Of a stretch of 64,000 nucleotides of DNA, positions 18,728 to 26,948 are shown piece by piece. Both the position numbers and the translations under genes were made by a program. Below the pieces are notes generated by a model. The model ran no database searches. It was not told the origin of the DNA and was given only the letters and a program-made list of their open reading frames with translations. Location: contig NZ_FOOA01000002.1 in assembly GCF_900113065.1 (NCBI RefSeq), positions 366,974-430,973 of the forward strand. Direction: 5' to 3'. How positions within the stretch are numbered: position 1 is the stretch's first letter; the number at the start of each line of letters is the position of its first letter. Source of the stretch: Aureimonas phyllosphaerae. Lineage in GTDB: Bacteria > Pseudomonadota > Alphaproteobacteria > Rhizobiales > Rhizobiaceae.

Positions 18728-19054
18728 GCCTTCCCCCACCGGTCGTCGCTTGCGGGCATTCCTCCTGCCCGTCCGTATGAACGAACCGTGTCACGACGCT
18801 CGAGAGATGGGAATACAGGCGAAAGCACGGCGACAGGTTGGCGAAACGCACCGCTGGAGTTGCTCGGCATGAATGAACAACTCTAGCGCGCTGCGGTAAG
18901 TCATTACTTATGCTGTCGTTTCGCCTCCGGGCTGAACCTGAACGGCAGTTCGACTGAGCACGAACAGTCGGCCACAGTTGTCTTCCGTAAACGGAAGAAT
19001 CCGACCACCGTTGCCGGAACGCTACACGCTCGGCGACGGTGGTCGAAACCAGAG
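18728..19054. other. 327-bp intergenic region between FadL-type gene and valS
   Basis: No gene is supported here. The region holds the promoter side of the FadL-type gene, an AT-richer stretch around 18885-18915, and, next to valS, two stem-loops listed separately or noted there. A 7-bp hairpin (CTTCCGT / ACGGAAG) lies at 18982-18997. Confidence 0.6.
19002..19045 (-). terminator. valS: Stem-loop terminator downstream of valS
   Basis: A 15-bp stem with one internal mismatch (arms at 19002-19016 and 19031-19045, core CGACCACCGT / ACGGTGGTCG) lies 9 bp beyond the valS stop. There is no long T-run, so termination may be partial or the stem may protect the 3' end. Confidence 0.55.
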
Positions 19055-21826
19055 CTAGCGCAGCATCGCCAAGGCGGCGTCCAACTTCTCGGCTTCCGCC
19101 TGATAGGCGTCCCGCTTCTCGCGCTCCTGCGCCACCACGTCGTCCGGAGCGTTCGCGACGAAGCGCTCGTTCGAGAGCTTCTTGTCGATCCGGTCGACCT
19201 CGGTGCGCGCCTTGGCAGCGGCCTTCGTCAAACGTGCAATTTCCGAGGCGACGTCGATCGTCCCAGCCAAGGGCAAGGCGTAGGCGCGGGTGTCGAGGAC
19301 GAATTGCACGGACTGCGGCGGAGCGATGTCCGCGGTCTCGACGCTCGACAGACGCGCGAGGCGCCGCAGGGCCGCATCGTGGCGGACCAGCCGTTGCTGC
19401 GTCTTGGCATCGACGCCGACCGCGACAAGCGGCGCTTCCGCACCCGGCGGCACATTCATCTCCGCGCGAATCGAGCGGATTTCGCCGACGAGAGCGACGA
19501 GCCAGTTGAGGTCGTCCGACGCCTCGGCGTCGTTATAGACGAGAACCGGCCACTCCGCGTGGCAGAGCAGCCCGTCGCGGGGACGCACGCCTGCGGTCGC
19601 CGCCCACAGTTCTTCCGTCAGGAAGGGCATGAACGGATGCAGGAGAGCGTAGACACGGTCGAGAACGAAGCCGGTCACCCGCCGGGTCTCGACCTTGGCC
19701 GACTCGTCCTCGCCAAGGAACACCGGCTTGGCGAGTTCGAGATACCAGTCGCAGACCGTGTTCCAGGTGAAGCGGTAGATGGCGGCTGCCGCATCGTTGA
19801 AGCGATAGGAATCCAACGCTGCGTCGACCTCCGAGATCGCCGTCGCCAGTTCGCTCATCAACCAGCGATTCAGCGGCAGAACCAGCGCGTCGGGATCGAC
19901 GGTGACGTTGTGCTCCGCCCCGTTCATCTCGGCGAACCGTGTCGCGTTCCAGAGCTTGGTGCCGAAGTTCCGGTAGCCGCCGATCCGCTGCGGATCGAGC
20001 TTCACGTCCCGTCCCTGCGCGGCCATGATCGCCAGGGTGAACCGCAGGGCATCCGCACCGAACTCGTCGATCAGATCGAGCGGATCGACCACGTTGCCCT
20101 TCGACTTCGACATCTTCGCCCCGTTCTTGTCGCGAACGAGGGCGTGCATGTAGACGGTGCCGAAAGGCTCCTGGCCGGTGAAGTGCAGGCCCATCATCAT
20201 CATCCGGGCGACCCAGAAGAAGATGATGTCGAAACCGCTGACGAGGACGTTGGTCGGGTAGTAGGTCGCGAGCTCAGGCGTCTTGTCGGGCCAGCCCAGC
20301 GTCGAGAAGGGCCAGAGCGCCGACGAGAACCAGGTATCGAGAACATCCTCGTCGCGGCGCAGGAAGCCGTCGAAGACCGATCCCGTCTCCGCCATTTCGC
20401 GCGCCTGCGCGTCCGTCAGCGTTCCGTTTGTGACGTAATGCGCCAGAGCCGCGCCGGCGACGGTTTCCTCGTCCTCGTCCACGAACACCGCGCCGTCCGG
20501 TCCGTACCAGGCCGGGATCTGATGGCCCCACCAAAGCTGGCGCGAGATGCACCACGGCTGGATGTTCTCCATCCAGTCGAAGTAGGTCTTCTCCCAATTG
20601 CGCGGCACGAACGTGGTGCGGCCCTCGCGCACGCTGGCGATCGCAGGCTGCGCCAGCGTCTTGGTGTCGACATACCACTGGTCGGTGAGGAACGGCTCGA
20701 TCGGCACGCCGCCGCGGTCGCCGTGCGGCACCATGTGGACGTGATCCTCGACCTTCGCGAGGTAGCCTTCCTCGTCCATCCAGTCGACGATGAGCTTGCG
20801 GGCAGCGAACCGGTCGAGCCCCTCGAACATACCGACCGCGCGTTCGCCGTCGGCCGGGAACAGCCCTTCCAGAAATTCGGCGTTGTCGCGAATCGAGATC
20901 GTGGCATCCGACGCGAGGACGGAGATTCGCGCCAGACCGTGCCGCTCGCCGACTTCGAAGTCGTTGAAGTCGTGCGCCGGGGTGATCTTGACCGCGCCCG
21001 AGCCGGCTTCCGGATCGGCATAGTCGTCGGCCACTACGGGGATGACGCGACCGACCAGCGGAAGCCGGACGGTCTTGCCGACGAGATCGGTGTAGCGCTC
21101 GTCGGAGCCGTTCACCGCGACGCCGGAATCGCCGAGCACGGTCTCCGGCCGCGTCGTCGCGACCGTGATGAAGGTCGCGGGATTGGACGGATCGTAGTTG
21201 CGCCCCTCCACCGGGTAGCGGAAATGCCAGAGATGACCGCGGATTTCTCGCTGCTCGACCTCGATGTCGGAGATCGCGGTCAGGAGCTTCGGGTCCCAGT
21301 TGACGAGCCGCTTGTCGCGGTAGATCAGGCCCTCGCGATGGAGCTGGACGAAGACACGGCGAACGGCTCGCGAAAGGCCGTCGTCCATCGTGAAGCGCTC
21401 GCGCGACCAGTCGCAGGAGGCACCGAGGCGCCGAAGCTGACCGAGGATGGCGCCGCCCGATTCGCCCTTCCATTGCCAGACGCGCTCGATGAAGGCCTCA
21501 CGGCCCATGGCACGGCGACCCGGCTCCTTGCGTTCGGCAAGCTGCCGCTCCACCACCATCTGCGTCGCGATACCGGCATGGTCGAGGCCGGGTTGCCACA
21601 GGACGTTCTGCCCGAGCATGCGCCGATGGCGGACGAGGATGTCCTGCAGCGTATTGTTCAGCGCGTGGCCGATGTGGAGCGACCCGGTGACGTTGGGCGG
21701 GGGAATGACGATGGAGAACGGGTCGGCGCCGGGCTTCGCGCCCGCTCCCGCCCGAAATGCGTCGGCAGCCTCCCAGCGATCGGCCACGCGGGGCTCGATC
21801 GCGGCGGCGTCGTAGGTCTTCTCCAT
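19055..21826 (-). CDS. valS: Valine--tRNA ligase
   Basis: This class I synthetase charges tRNA-Val and edits mischarged threonine. The 923-residue product has HIGH in GSLHIGHALNN, a large inserted editing domain, the KMSKS motif in KMSKSKGNVVDP, an anticodon-binding domain and the C-terminal coiled coil (about the last 70 residues, EIARLTKAAAKARTEVDRI). The ATG at 21826 giving MEKTYD is preferred over an in-frame start 99 bp upstream. It is downstream of popZ but separated from it by a terminator. Confidence 0.97.
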   Translation of the reverse strand: MEKTYDAAAIEPRVADRWEAADAFRAGAGAKPGADPFSIVIPPPNVTGSLHIGHALNNTLQDILVRHRRMLGQNVLWQPGLDHAGIATQMVVERQLAERKEPGRRAMGREAFIERVWQWKGESGGAILGQLRRLGASCDWSRERFTMDDGLSRAVRRVFVQLHREGLIYRDKRLVNWDPKLLTAISDIEVEQREIRGHLWHFRYPVEGRNYDPSNPATFITVATTRPETVLGDSGVAVNGSDERYTDLVGKTVRLPLVGRVIPVVADDYADPEAGSGAVKITPAHDFNDFEVGERHGLARISVLASDATISIRDNAEFLEGLFPADGERAVGMFEGLDRFAARKLIVDWMDEEGYLAKVEDHVHMVPHGDRGGVPIEPFLTDQWYVDTKTLAQPAIASVREGRTTFVPRNWEKTYFDWMENIQPWCISRQLWWGHQIPAWYGPDGAVFVDEDEETVAGAALAHYVTNGTLTDAQAREMAETGSVFDGFLRRDEDVLDTWFSSALWPFSTLGWPDKTPELATYYPTNVLVSGFDIIFFWVARMMMMGLHFTGQEPFGTVYMHALVRDKNGAKMSKSKGNVVDPLDLIDEFGADALRFTLAIMAAQGRDVKLDPQRIGGYRNFGTKLWNATRFAEMNGAEHNVTVDPDALVLPLNRWLMSELATAISEVDAALDSYRFNDAAAAIYRFTWNTVCDWYLELAKPVFLGEDESAKVETRRVTGFVLDRVYALLHPFMPFLTEELWAATAGVRPRDGLLCHAEWPVLVYNDAEASDDLNWLVALVGEIRSIRAEMNVPPGAEAPLVAVGVDAKTQQRLVRHDAALRRLARLSSVETADIAPPQSVQFVLDTRAYALPLAGTIDVASEIARLTKAAAKARTEVDRIDKKLSNERFVANAPDDVVAQEREKRDAYQAEAEKLDAALAMLR

Positions 21827-21933
21827 GGGCGGGCATCCAGATCGGTCAGAATCGCGACCGGGTTTCGAGCAGAACGCGAGCGATGTCAACGAAACGCGAC
21901 CCGGATCGAAGCGTGGAGCGCGCACGAGACAAA

Positions 21934-21959
21934 GGGCGCGCTTCCGGAGAAGCGCGCCC
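21934..21959 (-). terminator. popZ: Intrinsic terminator downstream of popZ
   Basis: A perfect 11-bp GC-rich stem (GGGCGCGCTTC / GAAGCGCGCCC) with a 4-nt loop is followed on the minus strand by TTTGTCTC. It lies 32 bp after the popZ stop and before valS. Confidence 0.75.
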
Positions 21960-21990
21960 CTTCGATCACCGATGCCGGGCGATGGTTACC

Positions 21991-22836
21991 TCAGCGCTTG
22001 ATGCCGCCTCGCGCTAGCCGCTCGATCTCCTCGCGGATGAGACGCTCGACCATCTTCGGGAGGTTGTCATCCAGCCAATCGCGCAGCATCGGCTGCAGCA
22101 TCTCCTGCGCCATGGCCTCCAGTGAGCGAAGCTCGCCCTGGCGGATGGCCTCGGCCAGCTCGTTGAAGGACGCGCCCACGAGTTGGCCGGTGGTCGGAGA
22201 CACCAGGGGCGGCGGCACATCGCCATAACGACTGGAAGACGCACTCCCCTCATCCGCACGCCGGGCGTCGGTGTTGGCGGGCTCGAAGGCGCTGCGCTCC
22301 ATCGGAGCCTCGTAGCTGGCGGGAGACTGCGGTGACTGCGACGAGGGCGCGTCGGCACCGTGTTGGAACTGCGGGTGTTCGGCCGGTGCCGCAGGCGTTT
22401 CGAAGTGGGGATGCTGGTCTTGACTCATGACGGGAGCTTCTGCCTCCGAAAAACGGTCAGTCTGAGACGGCGCCGCATTCGGCTGCGGTGCCCCGACGTC
22501 CTGGCCGATCTCGATCCGCTCCCATGTCGCCGCCAGTTCGTTCTCGAGTTCGGCGGTCAGGTGATCGTCGTCGCCGAGCGAACCCTGCTGGCCGGTATGA
22601 ACCGAATCGAGCGGCGACGGAAAGCGGAGCGGCTGGGACGCGTCCTGAGCCTGCGGCTCGGCCGATGGCTCCTGGAACGATGCACCGGCAAGAAATGCCG
22701 GGATCTGCCGGGCTGCCCCAACCGCGGCTTCCCGATTCGCACTGGCCGACTTCTCGTCGCCTGTCTCGATGATCCGTCGGATGGATGCCAGGATCTCGTC
22801 CATCGACGGCTCCTGCGCGACACTCGCCTTGCTCAT
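21991..22836 (-). CDS. popZ: Polar organizing protein PopZ (DUF2497)
   Basis: PopZ self-assembles into a cytoplasmic matrix at cell poles and tethers the ParB-bound origin in alphaproteobacteria. The 281-residue product has the conserved N-terminal helix SMDEILASIRRIIE, which in Caulobacter binds client proteins, and a long Pro/Glu/Ser-rich disordered spacer. The C-terminal oligomerisation helices include LQPMLRDWLDDNLPKMVERL and IREEIERLAR. The ATG at 22836 gives the canonical start. It lies between valS and tolC, the usual rhizobial context. A chromosome-organising role is notable here because smc and scpAB are missing from their normal places. Confidence 0.9.
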   Translation of the reverse strand: MSKASVAQEPSMDEILASIRRIIETGDEKSASANREAAVGAARQIPAFLAGASFQEPSAEPQAQDASQPLRFPSPLDSVHTGQQGSLGDDDHLTAELENELAATWERIEIGQDVGAPQPNAAPSQTDRFSEAEAPVMSQDQHPHFETPAAPAEHPQFQHGADAPSSQSPQSPASYEAPMERSAFEPANTDARRADEGSASSSRYGDVPPPLVSPTTGQLVGASFNELAEAIRQGELRSLEAMAQEMLQPMLRDWLDDNLPKMVERLIREEIERLARGGIKR

Positions 22837-22946
22837 GAAACCCGTACCCGATTTGAATTCGCGGCCGCCACCCGACACGAATCTCACGGTACCGTACGCC
22901 CTCTGCCGACCGGCAGGAATCCCCAGTTCGTTCGAAGGGCGGTTTA

Positions 22947-22961
22947 TAAACGAATTTTTAA
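22947..22961 (-). promoter_or_regulatory. popZ: Candidate CtrA-like site and AT-rich promoter region upstream of popZ
   Basis: On the minus strand TTAAAAATTCGTTTA matches TTAA-N7-TTAA with one mismatch, about 110 bp before the popZ start. It overlaps a perfect 10-bp palindrome GTTTATAAAC (22942-22951). This is the most AT-rich spot in the gap and probably holds the promoter. Binding by CtrA is only inferred. Confidence 0.35.
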
Positions 22962-22997
22962 TGCGATCGGGCCCGCGAGCGCCAGCCCATCAGGTGA

Positions 22998-24413
22998 TCA
23001 GCGGCCGTCCGGGGTACGCAAGCCGTACCACTTGTCCTGAACAGCCTGGTAATGCTCTTCCGGCTCATAGCGGTCGACCGCCAAGGCGAGGCGGTCGGGA
23101 AGCAGGCTGCCGACCGCCGAGGCCAGCGTATAGGCCGCGACGATCGTATCGCGCTGCGCGCCGGCCAAAAGGATCTGCGCGGTGATCACGTCGGACTGCG
23201 CGTTCAGAACGTCGAGTGTCGTACGCTGACCGACGTTGCGCTCCTCGACGACGCCGTTCAGCGCCAACTGCGCAGCGGCGACCTGGGCGCGATAGCCCTG
23301 CACGTTGGCCTCGGCGGCCTGACGCTGGGCCCAGGCGCTCGCCACAGCAGAGCGAACCTGATCGCGGATATTGTCCACCTCGATCCGACGCTGCGAGAGC
23401 GTTTCCTTGGCCTGACGGACGCGCGAAGCGACGAGGCCGCCCTGATAGATCGGAACGGTGAGCTGCGCGCCGACCGTGCCCGAGACCTCGTTCTGCGTCA
23501 CGACGCCCGGCAGATTGCCAGGATCAGGATCCTGATCCGACAGGGCGTAGGTGTTATCGATCTGCCCGGTTACGGCCAAAGTCGGAAGGCGGGCGCCCTC
23601 GGCTGATTTCACCTGGAACGATGCAGCATCGACAGCGAACTTCGTTGCTTGGATGGCTGGATGCTGTTCCTGCGAGACGCGTACGGCCTCGCCAACCGAA
23701 GACGGAATTGCACTACGATTGGGAGGGGTTCCGGCTTCAAGGTTGCCCGGGGGATCGCCGACGACGTCGAGATACTGCGCCTCGCTGCTGGCGACCTGCG
23801 AGAGTGCCGTATTCAACAGAGCGGTCGCTAGCGCCTGCTGCGCCTGCGCTTGCGCAACGTCGGTGCGTGTGCCCTCGCCCACGTCGAAACGCGCCTGCGC
23901 CGCGCGGACCTGCTCGTTCAGGAAGGCAAGGCTCTGGCGACGAAACGCAGCGACTTCGCGATCACGGCGCACGTTCATGAAGACGGTCACGGTGTCGAGA
24001 AGCGTATCCTGCACCGTGTTGTCGAGGTTTTTTTGAGAGGCACGGACCTGCGCCTGTGCGGCGTTCACATTGTTCGGGGTTTGAAAGCCATCGAACAAGG
24101 TCTGATTGATCTGAATTCCGGAGGTGATGGCTCCTGTGCGTGACCGCTGGCCGGGCAGATTGTCACCGAACGTGGTGCGGGACCGCGATCCTTGGGTCGA
24201 CACGACACCCTGGACGCGCGGTCGAAGCCCTGCGCGAGCCTGCGGCACGTTCTCGTCGGTCGCGCGCAGCTGGGCACGGGCGGAATTGAGGCTCTGGCTG
24301 TTCGAATAGGCCTTGGCCAGCGCTTCCCGGAGGGTTTCGGCGCTGGCGAAATCGACGCTCGTCGCCATCAGAAGCGCCGAGAGGGAGGCCAGGATCCACG
24401 TCTTCTTGCGCAA
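22998..24413 (-). CDS. tolC: TolC-family outer-membrane efflux protein
   Basis: This is the outer-membrane channel of type I secretion and RND efflux systems. From a TTG start at 24413 the product has 471 residues. It has a signal peptide (RKKTWILASLSALLMA, cleavage after DFASA) and two TolC repeats (about 25-230 and 245-440) rich in long amphipathic helices, with the family segments TLFDGFQTP and VPIYQGG. The TTG is chosen because GGAGAATGCATC precedes it with good spacing and the signal peptide starts there. A longer frame upstream lacks features. It follows a PCMT-family gene, a conserved alphaproteobacterial pairing. Confidence 0.92.
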   Translation of the reverse strand: MRKKTWILASLSALLMATSVDFASAETLREALAKAYSNSQSLNSARAQLRATDENVPQARAGLRPRVQGVVSTQGSRSRTTFGDNLPGQRSRTGAITSGIQINQTLFDGFQTPNNVNAAQAQVRASQKNLDNTVQDTLLDTVTVFMNVRRDREVAAFRRQSLAFLNEQVRAAQARFDVGEGTRTDVAQAQAQQALATALLNTALSQVASSEAQYLDVVGDPPGNLEAGTPPNRSAIPSSVGEAVRVSQEQHPAIQATKFAVDAASFQVKSAEGARLPTLAVTGQIDNTYALSDQDPDPGNLPGVVTQNEVSGTVGAQLTVPIYQGGLVASRVRQAKETLSQRRIEVDNIRDQVRSAVASAWAQRQAAEANVQGYRAQVAAAQLALNGVVEERNVGQRTTLDVLNAQSDVITAQILLAGAQRDTIVAAYTLASAVGSLLPDRLALAVDRYEPEEHYQAVQDKWYGLRTPDGR

Positions 24414-24635
24414 GATGCATTCTCCGAAATCGGACGCATGCCAAACACACGGCACACGAGAGGCCCAGACGAACCTCGCCCGAACCTTATCGAGTAGGTA
24501 GTGTACCGAACGACGTGCGAACGCTAGCCTGCAAAACGGCCACATGCGGTTTTGACCATAGGGTGTGGCGCGACTCAAACACTTGGCGAATGTATAGGCC
24601 GCCGGGACGAATACGCGCCGCCCTCTCCGCGAACG

Positions 24636-25286
24636 TCAGAACACGAACTCGCGCGGCTTGGCAAAGCCCGGCAACGCTGGAATGTGACAGTTGAAGGCGA
24701 AGCGGTCGGAGACGATCCCGTCCTCCTTCGTGTAGAGCTTCGCCATGCCCGAAGCTCCGGAGCGCTCGACGACCACGAGCCGGCCGCGATCCTTCAACTG
24801 GTCGATGTGGGGCTTCGGGAGCGACTCGACCGATCCCTCGAAGACGATGACGTCGTAGGGTGCCTCACCGGCCCAGCCGTCCTTCAAAGGACCGGACACG
24901 ACGGCCACATTGACGATGCCAAGGGCATCGAACGCCGCACTCGCCTTCGCGGCGAGACCGGCATCCTCCTCGAGCGCGACGATCGAGCTTGCGAGATGCG
25001 ACAGGACGGCCGATGAGTAGCCGGTGCCGCAGCCCACATCGAGCACGACGTCCTGCGGCCCGATCTCGGCCAGCTGAATGAGCTTGGCGAGAGGCGACGG
25101 CGAGATCAGGGCGCGACCGCTCCCGAGCGGAATATCCGAATCGATGTAGGCGAGCGCCTTCCGTTCCTCGGGCACGAAGACCTCACGCGGAACGCTCAGG
25201 AACGCACGCAGCGTCTCGTGCGACGTCACGTCGGTCGTGCGAATTTGGTTGTCCACCATCTTCACGCGGGCGGCAGCGAAATCCAT
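24636..25286 (-). CDS. PCMT-family methyltransferase (tolC-linked)
   Basis: The 216-residue product belongs to the protein-L-isoaspartate O-methyltransferase family, with the SAM motif VVLDVGCGTGYSSAVLSHL. It begins MDFAAARVKMVDNQIRTTDV, which is characteristic of the subgroup found upstream of tolC in alphaproteobacteria. It is more distant from E. coli Pcm than the copy beside surE and lacks the same substrate loop, having instead SGRALISPSPLAKL. It may act on a different substrate. The ATG at 25286 is chosen by fit to the family; an upstream ATG at 25376 is possible. It is upstream of tolC, on the same strand. Confidence 0.87.
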   Translation of the reverse strand: MDFAAARVKMVDNQIRTTDVTSHETLRAFLSVPREVFVPEERKALAYIDSDIPLGSGRALISPSPLAKLIQLAEIGPQDVVLDVGCGTGYSSAVLSHLASSIVALEEDAGLAAKASAAFDALGIVNVAVVSGPLKDGWAGEAPYDVIVFEGSVESLPKPHIDQLKDRGRLVVVERSGASGMAKLYTKEDGIVSDRFAFNCHIPALPGFAKPREFVF

Positions 25287-25435
25287 GTCAGGCCTCGGCT
25301 CGATTGCTTGCCCCATCCCATATTCGCCGCCCCGCTGGCTGACAAGCGGAAGCACGATCGGGTTGGCGGAAGCCATGGAGCAGAGGGTGGGAAATGACGG
25401 ATCCGGATCGGCGCCGTCTTGCGCCGCTCATGCGT

Positions 25436-25509
25436 TGGAGGCCTCGCCGGGAATCGAACCCGGGTGCAAGGATTTGCAGTCCTCTGCGTCACCACTCCGC
25501 CACGAGGCC
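25436..25509 (-). tRNA. tRNA-Cys(GCA)
   Basis: A complete 74-nt cloverleaf on the minus strand. The acceptor stem is GGCCTCG paired with CGAGGCC, with U73 as discriminator, the identity base of tRNA-Cys, and an encoded CCA end. The anticodon loop CTGCAAA gives GCA. The T-arm GGTTCGATTCC is canonical. Confidence 0.97.
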
Positions 25510-25521
25510 TCAACGGCGCGC

Positions 25522-25550
25522 TAGGTACGTGGACCCGGCGGTTTAAGCAA
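25522..25550 (-). promoter_or_regulatory. Probable tRNA-Cys promoter
   Basis: On the minus strand TTGCTT and TACCTA are spaced by 17 bp, with the -10 box ending 12 bp before the tRNA 5' end. Position and spacing fit a sigma70-type tRNA promoter, and the -35 match is moderate. Confidence 0.5.
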
Positions 25551-25714
25551 GCCCCGGACGGACCATTTGCATGATGGATCGATCAACGACGTCCCTTCCC
25601 TCGGCGCGGACTTTCGTCCACTCAGGCTCACCGCCTGTGTCGAACCGATGACGCCCCGATGCGTTTGCCTCGGCACGCCCGCTGTCTCACGAAGATCGAG
25701 CCCACGACGGACCC

Positions 25715-26089
25715 ATGCTCCAGAACAAACAGATCCTGCTGGTCGAAGACGATTTCCTGATTGCGCGCCCGCTCGCCGAGCGGCTGGAGGACATGGGCGC
25801 GACCGTCATCGGCCCGACGGCCACGATCGAAGAGTCGATCGCGCTCATCGCGCGGGTTCCCGACATTGATGCGGCCTTGATGGACGTCAACCTTGCCGGC
25901 GAAATGAGCTACCCAGTCGCCTACGATCTCGCGCGACGCAACGTGCCGTTCGTGTTCCTGACCGCCTACGATCCGTCGTTGGTCGCGGCTCGTTTCCGCG
26001 ACGTACCGGTGTTCGCCAAGCCGGTCGAGTTCGAGCGCGTTCTCGAGGCGCTGCAGTCGTTGACCGACGGCAAAGCGTCATCGAACTAG
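25715..26089 (+). CDS. Single-domain response regulator
   Basis: This is a stand-alone receiver domain of 124 residues with no output domain. The acidic pair Asp12-Asp13 (VEDD), phosphoacceptor Asp57 (ALMDVNLAG), Thr83 and Lys102 (FAKPVE) are all in place, so it should be phosphorylated. It probably works by protein-protein contact or as a phosphate sink, like the CheY-like FrzS/DivK or Sma0114-type receivers of alphaproteobacteria. No histidine kinase lies nearby. The start ATG gives a normal domain edge. Its partner is unknown. Confidence 0.9.
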   Translation: MLQNKQILLVEDDFLIARPLAERLEDMGATVIGPTATIEESIALIARVPDIDAALMDVNLAGEMSYPVAYDLARRNVPFVFLTAYDPSLVAARFRDVPVFAKPVEFERVLEALQSLTDGKASSN

Positions 26090-26113
26090 ATCGAGCCGCC
26101 GACCAAGGCCGCG

Positions 26114-26239
26114 TCAGAACGACAGGTGCCCACCGAGCAGAACGATGTTCAGCCCGGCAAGCCAGATCACGCTCGACAGAAGGCAACCCAGCGTCATGCC
26201 ATGCGCGGCGCTGAGTGGCCCTTTCGTATGGTTCGTCAT
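26114..26239 (-). CDS. Small single-pass membrane protein, 41 aa
   Basis: I do not recognise this protein. The minus-strand frame from ATG 26239 encodes 41 residues with a short polar start (MTNHTKGPLSAAHG), one hydrophobic segment at about 15-37 (SVIWLAGLNIVLLGG) and the ending HLSF. The ATG is preceded by GGAGGGG at ideal spacing, which is the main support for translation. It converges on the response regulator gene and is divergent from the DUF3563 gene. It could be a stress-type small membrane protein. An alternative is chance, but the ribosome-binding site and hydropathy argue against it. Confidence 0.6.
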   Translation of the reverse strand: MTNHTKGPLSAAHGMTLGCLLSSVIWLAGLNIVLLGGHLSF

Positions 26240-26416
26240 GTCCGCCCCCTCCGTCTGGCGCTCTTCTTACCGGAGCGTCCGTTGCTTCCGAGTGTATGGA
26301 TCGCGGGAACCTTGGCAATCCTGCAATTGAGCGAAGCATACAATTCGACGCAAGTTGTTAGCGCACAAGGACCCGACCGCAGGGATGTGCGCGAATCGCA
26401 TAGCGGCCTTGCTTCA

Positions 26417-26431
26417 TGTTGCATTGCAACA
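26417..26431. promoter_or_regulatory. Operator-like dyad upstream of the DUF3563 gene
   Basis: TGTTGCATTGCAACA is a perfect inverted repeat of 7-bp arms around one base, 54 bp before the DUF3563 start. Its core TGC-N3-GCA resembles sites reported for PhaR/AniA-type regulators, but the regulator is not known from sequence. Eleven of its bases recur upstream of the gene at 29404. Confidence 0.5.
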
Positions 26432-26484
26432 GGACGTCAGAACCGCCATTTTCATTCTGTCAACCAAACCTTGGAGACAGGATC

Positions 26485-26643
26485 ATGAGCATCACCCGCC
26501 GAATTCGAGCCGCCTTCCGCGCCCCTTCCCACGACGAACGCGCGTTGGCTTACCTGAATGATGCGACGTCGCTTGCCGACCTCGAGCGCCGCGAGCGCGA
26601 GATCGATTCCGGCCGCTTCCGTCAGAACCGTCACCCGTTCTGA
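26485..26643 (+). CDS. DUF3563 family small protein
   Basis: This 52-residue protein has a basic, amphipathic N-terminus (SITRRIRAAFRAP) followed by the DUF3563 core ALAYLNDATSLADLERRERE and IDSGRF. The family occurs widely in rhizobia and burkholderias as short proteins of unknown function, often stress-induced. The ATG at 26485 is chosen because GGAGACAGG precedes it. A palindromic operator-like site lies upstream at 26417-26431. The family call is good and the role is unknown. Confidence 0.82.
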   Translation: MSITRRIRAAFRAPSHDERALAYLNDATSLADLERREREIDSGRFRQNRHPF

Positions 26644-26766
26644 CCTCGGCGCACCATGTCGCAGCACACGAACAGGGCGGCAGGCTAAAGCCGATCTGCC
26701 GCCGTTCGCGCGAACGCAGATGTGCAATCGTGCATCAATCTGATTTCGTAAATCTGTGAAGCTTTG

Positions 26767-26841
26767 TGGCTCCCCGGGCCGGATTCGAACCAGCGACCGA
26801 TCGATTAACAGTCGATTGCTCTACCACTGAGCTACCGGGGA
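26767..26841 (-). tRNA. tRNA-Asn(GTT)
   Basis: A complete 75-nt cloverleaf on the minus strand. The acceptor TCCCCGG pairs with CCGGGGA, the discriminator is G73, and CCA is encoded. The anticodon loop CTGTTAA gives GTT. The D-arm AGCTCAGTGGTAGAGC and T-arm GGTTCGAATCC are canonical. Confidence 0.97.
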
Positions 26842-26866
26842 AAAGTTCGCCCTGCGAACGAGGGTG

Positions 26867-26895
26867 CGTATACCCAGGGGTTCGCGATTTGCCAA
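26867..26895 (-). promoter_or_regulatory. tRNA-Asn promoter
   Basis: On the minus strand TTGGCA and TATACG are separated by exactly 17 bp, with the -10 box 25 bp before the tRNA 5' end. This is a good sigma70-type match in the right place. Confidence 0.7.
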
Positions 26896-26931
26896 GTGGG
26901 CCGAACGCTTTCTGCAAAAAAATCTTCCACG

Positions 26932-26948
26932 CCTCGTTTCCAACGAGG
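26932..26948 (-). terminator. Hairpin followed by a T7 run on the minus strand
   Basis: CCTCGTT / AACGAGG form a perfect 7-bp stem with a 3-nt loop. On the minus strand a run of seven T follows after a 9-10-nt gap. No minus-strand gene ends here, so it may mark the end of an unrecognised short transcript, or be incidental. Confidence 0.3.

Noticed and set aside
19304..22228. Very long open frame on the plus strand opposite valS and popZ
   Set aside because: It is the mirror of a GC-rich valS gene; its translation is low-complexity with no known motif, and valS is certain.
25377..25435. 6-bp hairpin (CGGCGC / GCGCCG) after tRNA-Cys as a terminator
   Set aside because: Short stem, no T-run; not enough to support a call.
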